This document shows positions 8,060 to 16,820 of a DNA stretch of 64,000 nucleotides, piece by piece. Location of the stretch: NCBI GenBank assembly GCA_964467705.1, contig CAYXUZ010000005.1, forward strand, positions 32,031-96,030, in the 5' to 3' direction. The notes below the pieces were generated by a model, which was not told where the DNA came from, made no database searches, and worked only from the letters and a program-made list of their open reading frames with translations. This stretch comes from CAADGU01 sp964467705. GTDB taxonomy: Bacteria; Chloroflexota; Anaerolineae; Promineifilales; Promineifilaceae. Position numbers and translations under genes: made by a program. Position 1 is the stretch's first letter. The number at the start of each line of letters is the position of its first letter.

Positions 8060-8935
8060 TTATCGGCGCTGAAGTCCCGCACCGTAAAATGCAATATCAA
8101 GTTGGTCAGCTACGGTGACAGGAACTATCACGCCAGGTAGGATTTCGTTATCCAACGAGAATTCAAATCCCAGTGGGTCTGGCGGGCGCAATAAGGTTGT
8201 CTGTGTAACAATTGCCTGATTGGCACCCTGACTCACTTTGATGATTGCTGTCTCCTGCGAAAGGACAATTTCGATAGTGTGCCAGGTTGTGGCATCTAAC
8301 CAGGCCGGCAAAGGCACAAGCTGAAGTAGACCGGCGCCAGTGGCAAAATCAAAATCTTGCGCGACAATGGCAAAGTAACCACCAAAGACGCTGCTTCGAG
8401 TCACACCTACGGCCGTTATCAGATTACCACTATCAAACGGCGCGTTCCACAAAAACACATTCTCCGATAGTCCAGGCGGGGGTGTGGCTTCAGCAAAACG
8501 CTGCGTATACATCACCACCACATTATTTGTTTCTGTTGGCTGCCAGCAAAACACACGCTGGTCAGGAGGTAAAGAAGTATCTATCTCTGTAATACGACTG
8601 GAGGAAAGTTCACCATTAAACGGAAAGGGATCCATTCGTAGTGATAAATAAGGCTTATGCCCTTCTTGATTGAAAGCATAGGAACCGCCAGGAGCCGTTA
8701 CCTCGAAGTTAAACCCCTTTGCCTGCACCTGGCTTTCATTAACAAAACGAGAAATTACCCTTTTGGTCGAGCAGGGTACTTGCGATTGATAAGCAGGGGC
8801 AAAGGCCAGATCGGTTGTGGATTTGGATTCCAACGTGGCTGGTTGTTCTAGCGCATAGACAGCATTCTGATTAATGAGCAAAATGCTAGATAGACCTAAA
8901 ATAAGAAGTACAAGAGCAGTTAAATTTTTCTTCAT
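8060..8935 (-). CDS. Secreted protein of unknown function, beta-rich
   Basis: A 291-residue protein with a clear signal peptide (KKNLTALVLLILGLSSILLI, cleavage likely after the AVYA region near residue 28). The rest alternates hydrophobic and polar residues and is rich in aromatic, Thr, Ser and Pro residues, suggesting a single beta-sandwich domain (LamG/concanavalin-like). WHTIEIVLSQETAIIKVSQG near 215 is reminiscent of the central strands of LamG-type domains. I cannot name the family. The start has a good ribosome binding site (GGGGAGA). It lies between the two diterpene genes but on the opposite strand, so it is not in their operon. A role with the diterpene product is possible but unsupported. 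Confidence 0.7.
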   Translation of the reverse strand: MKKNLTALVLLILGLSSILLINQNAVYALEQPATLESKSTTDLAFAPAYQSQVPCSTKRVISRFVNESQVQAKGFNFEVTAPGGSYAFNQEGHKPYLSLRMDPFPFNGELSSSRITEIDTSLPPDQRVFCWQPTETNNVVVMYTQRFAEATPPPGLSENVFLWNAPFDSGNLITAVGVTRSSVFGGYFAIVAQDFDFATGAGLLQLVPLPAWLDATTWHTIEIVLSQETAIIKVSQGANQAIVTQTTLLRPPDPLGFEFSLDNEILPGVIVPVTVADQLDIAFYGAGLQRR

Positions 8936-9121
8936 CGTTTATCTCCCCAATCAAATTTTGTAAGATTGTCCTCATTATTATTTGAAATTCTGTCTGAATA
9001 AATGACGAAACGTGTTGTTAATGCCATAAACCTATAGGAGATCAGTCCTGAAATGTGGGATTGATTGCTTTTTGGTGGGCAATTTGATTCGTCAGATGAC
9101 CTGGATCGTACCACACTGCTT

Positions 9122-9127
9122 TATAAT
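9122..9127 (+). promoter_or_regulatory. Consensus -10 box upstream of the diterpene synthase
   Basis: A perfect TATAAT lies 45 bases before the ATG at 9173. No good -35 box is visible at 16-18 bases. Its place upstream of 9173 supports that start over the TTG at 9065. Confidence 0.4.
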
Positions 9128-9172
9128 GATTTGGGCCATGTTTTACCGTGTTATGTGGAGAGGAAGTACGTA

Positions 9173-10027
9173 ATGGATGGACAAAACCATATACCCAGTT
9201 TAGATGAATTTTTATTATGGCCGACCGAGGCTGTTGCTCAAGTGACGCCCCAGAGTGTAATTTTTGCTTCTGGGGGTACCAGACGAGCAGCAGCTTTAGC
9301 CGGAATTGAATTTGGAGATCAGTTTGCCCGGTGGAATCGTGAGCAGATGTTAGCTGCCTGTGAACTATTCTTTAGACAAGGTGTAAAGCATCTGATTATG
9401 CCTATGGGTAGTCCAAAGATGTTTGCTGAAGGCGGCTTGTATGGTGAAAGATTAGTGCAATGGTTGATATGGGGATTAGCCGGCGAAGAATCAATAGTCT
9501 GCTACCAGCAGGCCAACTGGCAGGTAAGAATTGTTGTAGCCGGTATGCCGATTCCGATGTTAAGGGATGCGGCGGATGCTGTTATGGCAAAAACAAGAGG
9601 GGCTGATGGCCCTTATTTGTGGTTTGTTATTACGCCTGATTTTAACCAGATGTGGGAGTGGGTTGGGAAGGCTTTTGCCAGTGGTGTTAGCAGTCGTTTC
9701 GAGGCGGTACAAGCGTTGTACGGGTTTGCTATTCCTGCTGCATCGCTGTTGGTTAGTTTTGGTAAACCGCTCATCAGTCTAGATATATTACCCCCTCTTT
9801 TGTATGAGGAGGTTCAATGTTATTGGACGCAACAGCCTGGCTATAATTTAGCAGAAGCCTCTTTACGACAGATTCTCTACGATCATGCTTTTCTACGGAG
9901 CACCTGGCGAGCGGATAAAACAGGCCGGGCAGAGGAGGCGGTTCTTTACCGTGAGGTTTGGGAGAGGGGGGAAGTCATTGGCCTGGGGCGTAACCTGGGG
10001 CCATTCTGGTATCCACTTTCTGGGTAA
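9173..10027 (+). CDS. Rv3378c-like diterpene synthase (tuberculosinol/kolavelool synthase family)
   Basis: This family has a cis-prenyltransferase-like fold and removes diphosphate from the bicyclic product of the class II cyclase to give a diterpene alcohol. Starting at ATG 9173 (GAGAGGAAG upstream, TATAAT 45 bases upstream) gives 284 residues, close to the 296 I recall for Rv3378c. Clear matches to my memory of that protein are GGTRR (residues 34-38, against DGTRR), the LRxILYDHxxLR block near the C-terminus (LRQILYDHAFLR) and the final G-x-FWYPLSG tail. The aspartate before GTRR, important in Rv3378c, is Gly34 here; Arg37 and Arg38 are kept. In Herpetosiphon aurantiacus, also a Chloroflexota member, a similar pair makes kolavelool. 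The product here is unknown. No methyltransferase gene is next to it. Confidence 0.85.
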   Translation: MDGQNHIPSLDEFLLWPTEAVAQVTPQSVIFASGGTRRAAALAGIEFGDQFARWNREQMLAACELFFRQGVKHLIMPMGSPKMFAEGGLYGERLVQWLIWGLAGEESIVCYQQANWQVRIVVAGMPIPMLRDAADAVMAKTRGADGPYLWFVITPDFNQMWEWVGKAFASGVSSRFEAVQALYGFAIPAASLLVSFGKPLISLDILPPLLYEEVQCYWTQQPGYNLAEASLRQILYDHAFLRSTWRADKTGRAEEAVLYREVWERGEVIGLGRNLGPFWYPLSG

Positions 10028-10409
10028 CGGCCGTTGGCAGTACCAACGATAGATTGTTTGATTGTCACTTTATTGACGGCCGTTTCACCCTCAAACGATC
10101 AGAGTAAATAATCTGTTGATGGTTGGGACTATATTACTACGATTTTTATCCTGACAATCACGTACCCTTCACCTCACCACCGTTATCTTCTGTTACTATT
10201 GCCCGCACTGGTACTATTCTCATCTCGCACGAAATGTCATGTTTGTATATCTTTATATCGTGCAGATAGTCTCACTTATTGGAGAAGAGAAGTTGGGACT
10301 AAAAAACATAACTCGGGTTCATAAGCAGCAAGCACAAATCAAACACCCCGTTGCATGTACTTCATAAAAAATTCGCCATATGATGTCTTAGCCTAGACCA
10401 GAGGTGATT
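10028..10409. other. Intergenic region before the sensor array
   Basis: About 380 bases with two ACGGCCGT sites (near 10026 and 10077). The rest is AT-richer and should contain the promoter of the sensor array, but I see no convincing -35/-10 pair, terminator hairpin or gene. Confidence 0.5.
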
Positions 10410-11783
10410 ATGTACGACCGAATAAAGGGATTGTTGGCTCCTCCTGTATTGGAAGATAACACCCGGGCGCTTTCAGCCACATTGTTGAATACAGCTTTAT
10501 TAACCATGATTGGGGTAACGGTATTGGTACCAATGCTCATTGTCTCGTTTGACCCTACCGGACAAGATAATGGGCTTTCTTTGTTGCTTGGCTGGGCGAT
10601 GGCGGCCATTATGATTGGCCTGTGGTATGTCATGCGGCGGGGACATATTGAGCTGGTAAGTTATCTGTTTTCCTTTGTCTTTATGACTATCATAACGGCC
10701 GTGACCTTCCTCTTTGGTGGCATTCGTAACACCAGCACCGTTGGTTTTGCCCTCGTCATCATCATGGCAATTCTGCTGATCAGAAGACGGCGAGCCTCCT
10801 TACTATTCACGGTACTCACAATTATTGTCTTATTGGCTGCTTATCTTGCTGAACAACAAGGGATTATTGAACCACAGCCCCAAAGAGATGTTTCTCCCGT
10901 TGATTTCATCATCTACTCCTCTGTTTTTGCGCTTACCGGTTCATTGCTGCAATTTGCCGTGCGCAATCTGAACGATGCCATAGAACGGGCGCGTGCCAGC
11001 GAGCAGGTTGCCGCCCAGGCAAATCAGCAATTGCAAGGGTTGAACGCAGAGTTGGAAAGCCGGGTGGCCGCCCGTACACAAGCACTGGTCACCAGTGCTG
11101 AAATTGGCCGTACCGTTTCTACTATTTTGGATAAGGAACAATTGGTCACGACCGTAGCTCAAGAAATACGCGATGCTTTCAATTATTACCAGGTTCACCT
11201 GTATCTTTTGAACACAACAGGTGACACATTGGAGTTGGCCGCTGGCGCCGGCCACGCTGGCGTGGAATTGGTCAACAAACGCCATCGCGTGTCCATAGAG
11301 AAAGGGTTGGTAGGGCGTGCCGCCCGTTCCAATCAGCCCGTATTGGCCCCCGATGTAAGCCAGGTTGATTATTGGCTGCCTAATCCGTTGCTACCGGATA
11401 CACAATCTGAAATAACAGTGCCGGTAGCTTTAGGCAACAAAGTCTTGGGGGTGCTAGATATACAACAAAACGTGCGTGACGGTTTGGGCCAAAATGATGC
11501 TGACCTGCTTTTGTCAATTTCCGGTCAGGTGGCCGTGGCTCTGGAAAATGCACGGCTTCTGGCCGAAGCGCGTGCACAGGCAGAACAGGAAATTCTGATT
11601 AACCAGATTAGCCAGCAAATCCAAAGCGCTACCACCATGGAGCAGGCAATGCAAGTGGCTGTGCGGGAAATTGGCCGAGCTGTTAATGCTCCTCAGACAC
11701 GAGTGCGTCTGGCGACATCCCAAGCGAGTGTGGTTACGCAACCGGGCAACGGCCGTAACCCTCAACCCGAAACCACATCATAA
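10410..11783 (+). CDS. Membrane GAF sensor without kinase (array gene 1)
   Basis: 457 residues from ATG 10410, which directly follows GAGGTGAT; an in-frame GTG at 10404 is less likely. Six hydrophobic segments between about 22 and 185 form an N-terminal membrane sensor with no known name. A coiled coil (about 188-225, NQQLQGLNAELESRVAARTQ) leads into one GAF domain (about 226-385) with the array's typical YLLN and NPLLPDTQSE motifs. A short terminal segment (about 395-440, QEILINQISQQIQSATTMEQ) resembles the beginning of another GAF domain. There is no histidine kinase, cyclase or output domain. It is probably co-transcribed with the next gene, 37 bases downstream. It likely passes signals by association with the kinase at the end of the array. 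Confidence 0.85.
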   Translation: MYDRIKGLLAPPVLEDNTRALSATLLNTALLTMIGVTVLVPMLIVSFDPTGQDNGLSLLLGWAMAAIMIGLWYVMRRGHIELVSYLFSFVFMTIITAVTFLFGGIRNTSTVGFALVIIMAILLIRRRRASLLFTVLTIIVLLAAYLAEQQGIIEPQPQRDVSPVDFIIYSSVFALTGSLLQFAVRNLNDAIERARASEQVAAQANQQLQGLNAELESRVAARTQALVTSAEIGRTVSTILDKEQLVTTVAQEIRDAFNYYQVHLYLLNTTGDTLELAAGAGHAGVELVNKRHRVSIEKGLVGRAARSNQPVLAPDVSQVDYWLPNPLLPDTQSEITVPVALGNKVLGVLDIQQNVRDGLGQNDADLLLSISGQVAVALENARLLAEARAQAEQEILINQISQQIQSATTMEQAMQVAVREIGRAVNAPQTRVRLATSQASVVTQPGNGRNPQPETTS

Positions 11784-11820
11784 ATGTCACTACGTACACC
11801 GGCGTATTAGGAAAATCCTC

Positions 11821-14298
11821 ATGACACATGCTGAAAGTAACCCTTCAGATACACAGGTCATTCAGAAACGAGCCTTATTAAAACTGCTCATCTTGTTAGG
11901 GGCTAATGTTCTGGTTGTCTTGTTTTATTTTTTTGTTGGCTACCAACAAAGCATCCCGGCTATTGTCACAGTTGCCTGGATATTGACCGGATTTGCCGTA
12001 CTTGCCCTCGTTGCCATCTTTCTGGTGCTAAAAGGACGGGTGCAACAAGGGGTATGGCTGGTATTTATTGGCATGATGATCATCTGGCCGGTCTCTGTTC
12101 TGTTCCTGGCCGGATTTGGCATTGTGTTGGGTCTTAGTTTGCCCATCCTGGTCATTCTGATTACTGACGGCATATTGCCGCCCAGAGGCTTGACCATTGC
12201 AACGATAGTGGCTACGGCCGTTGGCGCAACAACGTTATTGATTGATTTGTTTGGTCCAGAAACACGCGCCCAAGTCCCCGCCGCTCTGGAAGCCTTTTTG
12301 CCGGGCATTATTATCGCCATCGTCCTTATCTATGGTCTTTTTATTGCCTACAATTTCAAAAATTATAGTATGCGAGCCAAACTCATTACGGCCACCGCCA
12401 TGGTTGCCGTTGTTTCTGTGGTGGCTGTGACGGTGATTGTAGGTGTGACCACCCGGAATGCTCTGGTAAATCAGGTGGGTGGCAACCTGAACAGTCTGGC
12501 CGAGTCGCAGGCATTAGCTCTTGGTGAAGTAATAGCGCGGCAAATTAACATCATGGAAACACTGGCCCTAAACAAGGCTGTCAGTGATGCTGTTGAGGCC
12601 CGCAATGCTTTTTATGAAGGTCAGACACCCGAAGAAATTGCTGTCTCCATTTTAGAATTGAGTCGGCAATGGCGCGCGGCCGATTCGACAGATCGACTGG
12701 TGTTAAGTGTGCTGAACAATACCACTTCGCAGCAACTGCTCACATTTCAGCAGAACTTTCCTGACCATACGAGCATCTTGCTCACGGATTCCAACGGCGC
12801 TCTGGTGGCTGCGTCGCAACGTCCCGACCAATTTGATTACAGTAATGAGGAGTGGTGGCAAAACTCTTTTTCATCTGGTTTTGCGGCCGTACATGTGGGA
12901 CAACCCTATGTGGCGGATGACCGCAATAAAATCCTGGTAGATATTGCTGTCCCGATACGTACCCTTGGGGAGACGGGCCGCTCACAGGTGTCTGGTGTGT
13001 TGTTAACATCCTACAGCCTAAATTCACTGGTACAGATATTGCAGGGAGCTGGTTTTGGGGAGACCGGTCATTTTGATCTCCACTTCCCCAATTTTCGACA
13101 AATTGAGGTGCGAGAGAATGGGGAAGCTGAACTCAAATTTATCCCTCCTGCCGAAGCGGATATGGTTGAAAAACTATGGTTCAATAATCTGCCCTTTTTG
13201 AACGAAATTTATAACGATGTCCCCAGTTTGTTTAGCCAGGCGCGTGTCAATACATTGGCTTATGAGCCAAAGGTGGAAAGCCTGGACTGGCGGGTGGTGG
13301 CTGTGCAAGATGAGGCGGAGGCTTTACAGCCGGTTGAGCAGCAGCAACGCACGAATGTTTTGCTGGGTGTGATGATCGTTTTGCTGGCTTCGGTGACGGC
13401 CGCTGTGATCGCGCAGTTATTGGCCCGGCCGATTGTGCGCCTGACCAACACGGCCGTACAGGTGGCCGATGGGGATCTCTCTGCGCGGGCCGAAGTGCCC
13501 AGTAATGATGAAATTGGTACGTTGGCTATTACATTTAACCGAATGACCGGCCAGTTGCAGGAGTCCATTGAAGGGTTGGAGCAGCGAGTGGCGGAACGTA
13601 CCCGCGCCCTGACAGCCAGCGTAGAGGTGAGCCGCAGTCTGTCCACTGTATTAGACCCAGACCTGTTGGTAGTGGAAGTTGTGGAGCAGGTGCGGGCTGC
13701 TTTCGGTTACTACTATGTGCAAATTTACCTGTTTGACGAAGAATATAACCGGCTAAATATGGTGGGCGGTACTGGTGAGGCTGGGCAGGTATTGCTGGCA
13801 CGGGGGCATGCCCTTGCTGCCGGGCAAGGGCTGGTTGGTCGTGCGGCAGCCGCCAACGATCCTATTTTTATCCCTGATGTTGCCCAAGCACCAGAGTGGA
13901 AGCCTAATCCATTGCTGCCAGATACAAAGGCCGAAATCGCTGTGCCCATTGCCGTAGGCGAACAGGTGCTTGGTGTGTTGGATGTGCAGCATGATGTTTC
14001 GAATGGATTGGTAGCGGAAGATGTGGAAGTGTTGCAATCGGTGGCCTATCAGGTAGCCATAGCTATTCAAAATGCACAATCGTTTGACCGGGCGCGGAAA
14101 CGGGCCGAACGTGAGGCCATGATTAACGCCATCAATCAGAAAATACAGAGTGCTACCTCAGTAGATGCCGTGTTGCAAGTGGCCGCAGCCGAATTAGGCC
14201 ATGTATTACAGGAACAAAAGATGCGTGTGCAATTGGTAAATCCGGCTCATGATGGTAATGGTCACGGCCGTAATCGTAGCGATTCTCAACCCGCATAA
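11821..14298 (+). CDS. Membrane dCache-HAMP-GAF sensor without kinase (array gene 2)
   Basis: 825 residues from ATG 11821; the frame is open upstream to 11671, but that would overlap the previous gene. Six hydrophobic segments (about 18-178) are followed by a seventh (188-210), then an extracytoplasmic region of about 300 residues with a dCache-like pattern (SILLTDSNGALVAAS, EEWWQNSF, DIAVPIR). Another membrane segment (about 514-537) leads to a HAMP domain (538-590, ARPIVRLTNTAVQVADGDL, DEIGTLAITFNRM). A coiled coil and one GAF domain follow (about 603-756, NPLLPDTKAE). The end carries the same short GAF-like segment (INAINQKIQSATSVDAVL) as the neighbours. No kinase core. The architecture resembles a chemoreceptor or kinase input half that lacks its output. 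Confidence 0.87.
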   Translation: MTHAESNPSDTQVIQKRALLKLLILLGANVLVVLFYFFVGYQQSIPAIVTVAWILTGFAVLALVAIFLVLKGRVQQGVWLVFIGMMIIWPVSVLFLAGFGIVLGLSLPILVILITDGILPPRGLTIATIVATAVGATTLLIDLFGPETRAQVPAALEAFLPGIIIAIVLIYGLFIAYNFKNYSMRAKLITATAMVAVVSVVAVTVIVGVTTRNALVNQVGGNLNSLAESQALALGEVIARQINIMETLALNKAVSDAVEARNAFYEGQTPEEIAVSILELSRQWRAADSTDRLVLSVLNNTTSQQLLTFQQNFPDHTSILLTDSNGALVAASQRPDQFDYSNEEWWQNSFSSGFAAVHVGQPYVADDRNKILVDIAVPIRTLGETGRSQVSGVLLTSYSLNSLVQILQGAGFGETGHFDLHFPNFRQIEVRENGEAELKFIPPAEADMVEKLWFNNLPFLNEIYNDVPSLFSQARVNTLAYEPKVESLDWRVVAVQDEAEALQPVEQQQRTNVLLGVMIVLLASVTAAVIAQLLARPIVRLTNTAVQVADGDLSARAEVPSNDEIGTLAITFNRMTGQLQESIEGLEQRVAERTRALTASVEVSRSLSTVLDPDLLVVEVVEQVRAAFGYYYVQIYLFDEEYNRLNMVGGTGEAGQVLLARGHALAAGQGLVGRAAAANDPIFIPDVAQAPEWKPNPLLPDTKAEIAVPIAVGEQVLGVLDVQHDVSNGLVAEDVEVLQSVAYQVAIAIQNAQSFDRARKRAEREAMINAINQKIQSATSVDAVLQVAAAELGHVLQEQKMRVQLVNPAHDGNGHGRNRSDSQPA

Positions 14299-14309
14299 GG
14301 AAAGTAGCG

Positions 14310-16790
14310 ATGCCAGAACGAATCAAAAAACTGTGGTCGCCCCCATTTTTTGAAGACGAGGAGAAGCGCCGGGTCGCTTATATCCTGAATGTTGTGTTGC
14401 TTACCATGCTCACGGCCGTTCTGGTTGTGGGTGGTTTTTACCTGATAGTGCAGATTGGCACAGGTGTGCAAACAGTGTTGTCTCTGTTTATACGTCTGGC
14501 AGGTGGTTTGCTTTTACTCATGTTTCTCATGCGTCGTGGGTATGTGCGGGCCGCCTCTTTTGGTCTCACGGCGCTCTTCCTATGGTTTGCTTACACCATC
14601 CTGCCAACGGAAGAAACGTTCAACAGCCCTACGGTGATTGCGTTTATCTTGCCGATTGTGATGGCTGCGTTGTTACTGGGTGGGCGGGCAGGTGTGCTGA
14701 CGGCCGTTATCAGCACCATTATTCTGGCATGGATCGGCCGTGACGACTACGATACACCATTCCAACTATTAACCTCGTTGCTGCCCTTCCTTGCTACCAT
14801 ATTTATCGCCGTAGCGTTACTGCTGCGCTTAGCGGCGAACAGCATCACCTCTGCTCTTAATGCGGCCCGGCAAAGCAACGCCGCACTGAAAGAGATTAAT
14901 GCGGTGATGGAAAACCGGGTCATTGAGCGCACACGTGACCTGGCGTTGGCGGCCGATATTGGTCGGACTTTGACGCAGGTACGGGATGTGGAGCAGGTGT
15001 TGGCAGAAGCCGTGCAGAATATCCTCGCCCGTTTTGAGCTTTATTATGTGCAGATTTATTTGATAGACGCAGTGGGGCAAAACCTGGTGTTGCGAGCCGG
15101 AACGGGCATGGTCGGCCAGGAGCTACGATCACGAGGACACAGCCTGCCGTTGAACGCTGCTTCCATCAATGGCGCGGCGGTAGTGAACCGGGAAGCGGTC
15201 ATTGTGGCAAATACGGCCGTTAGCCCCACCTTTCGCCCGAATCCGTTACTGCCTGATACCCGCTCGGAGATGGCCGTGCCCTTGATTACCGGCGAAAAAG
15301 TGGTGGGTGTGTTGGATTTGCAGAGCAGCCGACCACATGCTTTGTCTACGGAAAATCTGGGCGCTTTTGAAATCCTGGCCGGTCAGTTAGCTATTGCCAT
15401 TGAAAATGCCCGCCTGATACGGGATACCAGCCGGGCGCGTGCAGAGTTGGAAAGCCGTATTCAGCAGACCACCCGTACTGATTGGGGACTCTATCTGGAT
15501 GCAATTCACCGCGGCGAGCGAATTGGTTATTTGTATGATGGCGGCGAATTACGGCCGTTGACAGAGATGACGGACGAAAACGGCCGAAGCCAGAAAGTGC
15601 CTATCCAACTGGCCGGTGAAGAGATTGGCGCTATTATCCTGGAAGAGATGGAAGGTGAACTGTCCGCGGCTGATATGGACGTTGTACATGCCGTTGCCCA
15701 TCAGGTAAGCCAACAACTTGAGAATCTGCGCCTGCTAGAGGAGGCAGAAAGGTATCGTCAGGAGATGGAAGAAGCGACCCATCGCCTCATCCGTGACGGG
15801 TGGGCCGCTGAAGGTCTGGTCGTTGAGCAGGTTGCCGGTTTTGTGTATGACCACACGGCCGTGCAGCCGCTCATGGAAGCCCCAGATGTGCCCGCAGATA
15901 TTACCATCCCCATGACGGTGCAGGGTGAACCTATAGGCCGTTTGGAATTGGTCGGGGTGGCCGACAACTCTGAAATAATGGAACTGACAACGGCCGTGGC
16001 CACCCGCCTTAGTGCCCACCTGGAAAACTTACGCTTAACCCGGCAAACGGAACAAGCGCTGGCTGAAGCCAGGCAGCGCACTGGCGAACTAAACATTTTG
16101 AATGACATGGGTGTGGCTTTTGCGGCTGCCCGCGAAACTGAAGAAATACTGCTGCTCATCCAGTTATATACCTCTCGGCTTATTGAAACCGTCGAGAACT
16201 TCTATATTGCCCTATATGATGAAACATCAAACGAAATTACTATTCATCTGTTTTACAAACCCGGTGAAATTACCCGTTCCGACAAGGTAATAAACGTCAT
16301 TCGGCGGCGTAGCGGTAATGGCGTATCGGAGTATGTGATGCGCACGCGCAAACCGCTGTTGATCAATGGAGATATGGCAAAGGTAGCTGCGGAGATGGGC
16401 TTTGAGGCCATTGGCGCCAGTTCCAAGTCCTGGATGGGTGTACCTTTGGTGATTGGTGAACGGCCGTTGGGCGTGGTTGCCATGCAAAGTTTCACCACGC
16501 CCAATCTGTATAACGAGTATCAGTTGGAGTTGTTTACGGCCGTTGCCAGCGCCGCCGCCATTACCCTGGAAAGCCTCCGGTTGTTACAACAGGTACAGTC
16601 CCGTGCGCGCCAGGAGCAGATTTTGCGGGAAGTGACAGCACGAGTGTATACGGCCGTAGATGCCGAATCTATCTTGCGCACCGCCGCTCAGGAGATTAAC
16701 CAACGCCTGGGCCTGGAAACATTTATCTACCTGGAAGGGCAAACTCATCCCGATCTGGTCACCGCTGATGGCGATAATGGTCACAACTAG
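14310..16790 (+). CDS. Membrane multi-GAF sensor without kinase (array gene 3)
   Basis: 826 residues. Six membrane segments (about 25-47, 54-74, 80-97, 107-124, 128-143, 152-173) are followed by a coiled coil (175-215) and a GAF domain (215-375, NPLLPDTRSE). Two consecutive copies of an unnamed module follow (about 388-475 and 485-585). Each begins with a W motif (RTDWGLYL, RDGWAAEG), has G-Y/F-x-YD (GYLYDG, GFVYDH) and a half-GAF tail (IPMTVQGEPIGRLEL). Next comes a GAF of a different subtype (595-765, ENFYIALYDE, SWMGVPLVIGERPLGVVAMQ) and the terminal GAF-start segment (QEQILREVTARVYTAVDAES). The TM design is like array gene 1. Eleven bases separate it from the previous stop. Confidence 0.87.
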   Translation: MPERIKKLWSPPFFEDEEKRRVAYILNVVLLTMLTAVLVVGGFYLIVQIGTGVQTVLSLFIRLAGGLLLLMFLMRRGYVRAASFGLTALFLWFAYTILPTEETFNSPTVIAFILPIVMAALLLGGRAGVLTAVISTIILAWIGRDDYDTPFQLLTSLLPFLATIFIAVALLLRLAANSITSALNAARQSNAALKEINAVMENRVIERTRDLALAADIGRTLTQVRDVEQVLAEAVQNILARFELYYVQIYLIDAVGQNLVLRAGTGMVGQELRSRGHSLPLNAASINGAAVVNREAVIVANTAVSPTFRPNPLLPDTRSEMAVPLITGEKVVGVLDLQSSRPHALSTENLGAFEILAGQLAIAIENARLIRDTSRARAELESRIQQTTRTDWGLYLDAIHRGERIGYLYDGGELRPLTEMTDENGRSQKVPIQLAGEEIGAIILEEMEGELSAADMDVVHAVAHQVSQQLENLRLLEEAERYRQEMEEATHRLIRDGWAAEGLVVEQVAGFVYDHTAVQPLMEAPDVPADITIPMTVQGEPIGRLELVGVADNSEIMELTTAVATRLSAHLENLRLTRQTEQALAEARQRTGELNILNDMGVAFAAARETEEILLLIQLYTSRLIETVENFYIALYDETSNEITIHLFYKPGEITRSDKVINVIRRRSGNGVSEYVMRTRKPLLINGDMAKVAAEMGFEAIGASSKSWMGVPLVIGERPLGVVAMQSFTTPNLYNEYQLELFTAVASAAAITLESLRLLQQVQSRARQEQILREVTARVYTAVDAESILRTAAQEINQRLGLETFIYLEGQTHPDLVTADGDNGHN

Positions 16791-16820
16791 CCTGACCTTC
16801 TTCTCGATTGGAGAATCATA

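Noticed and set aside
9065..9172. TTG start for the diterpene synthase
   Set aside because: ATG 9173 has GAGAGGAAG and TATAAT upstream, and its N-terminus aligns with Rv3378c; the extra 36 residues have no such match.
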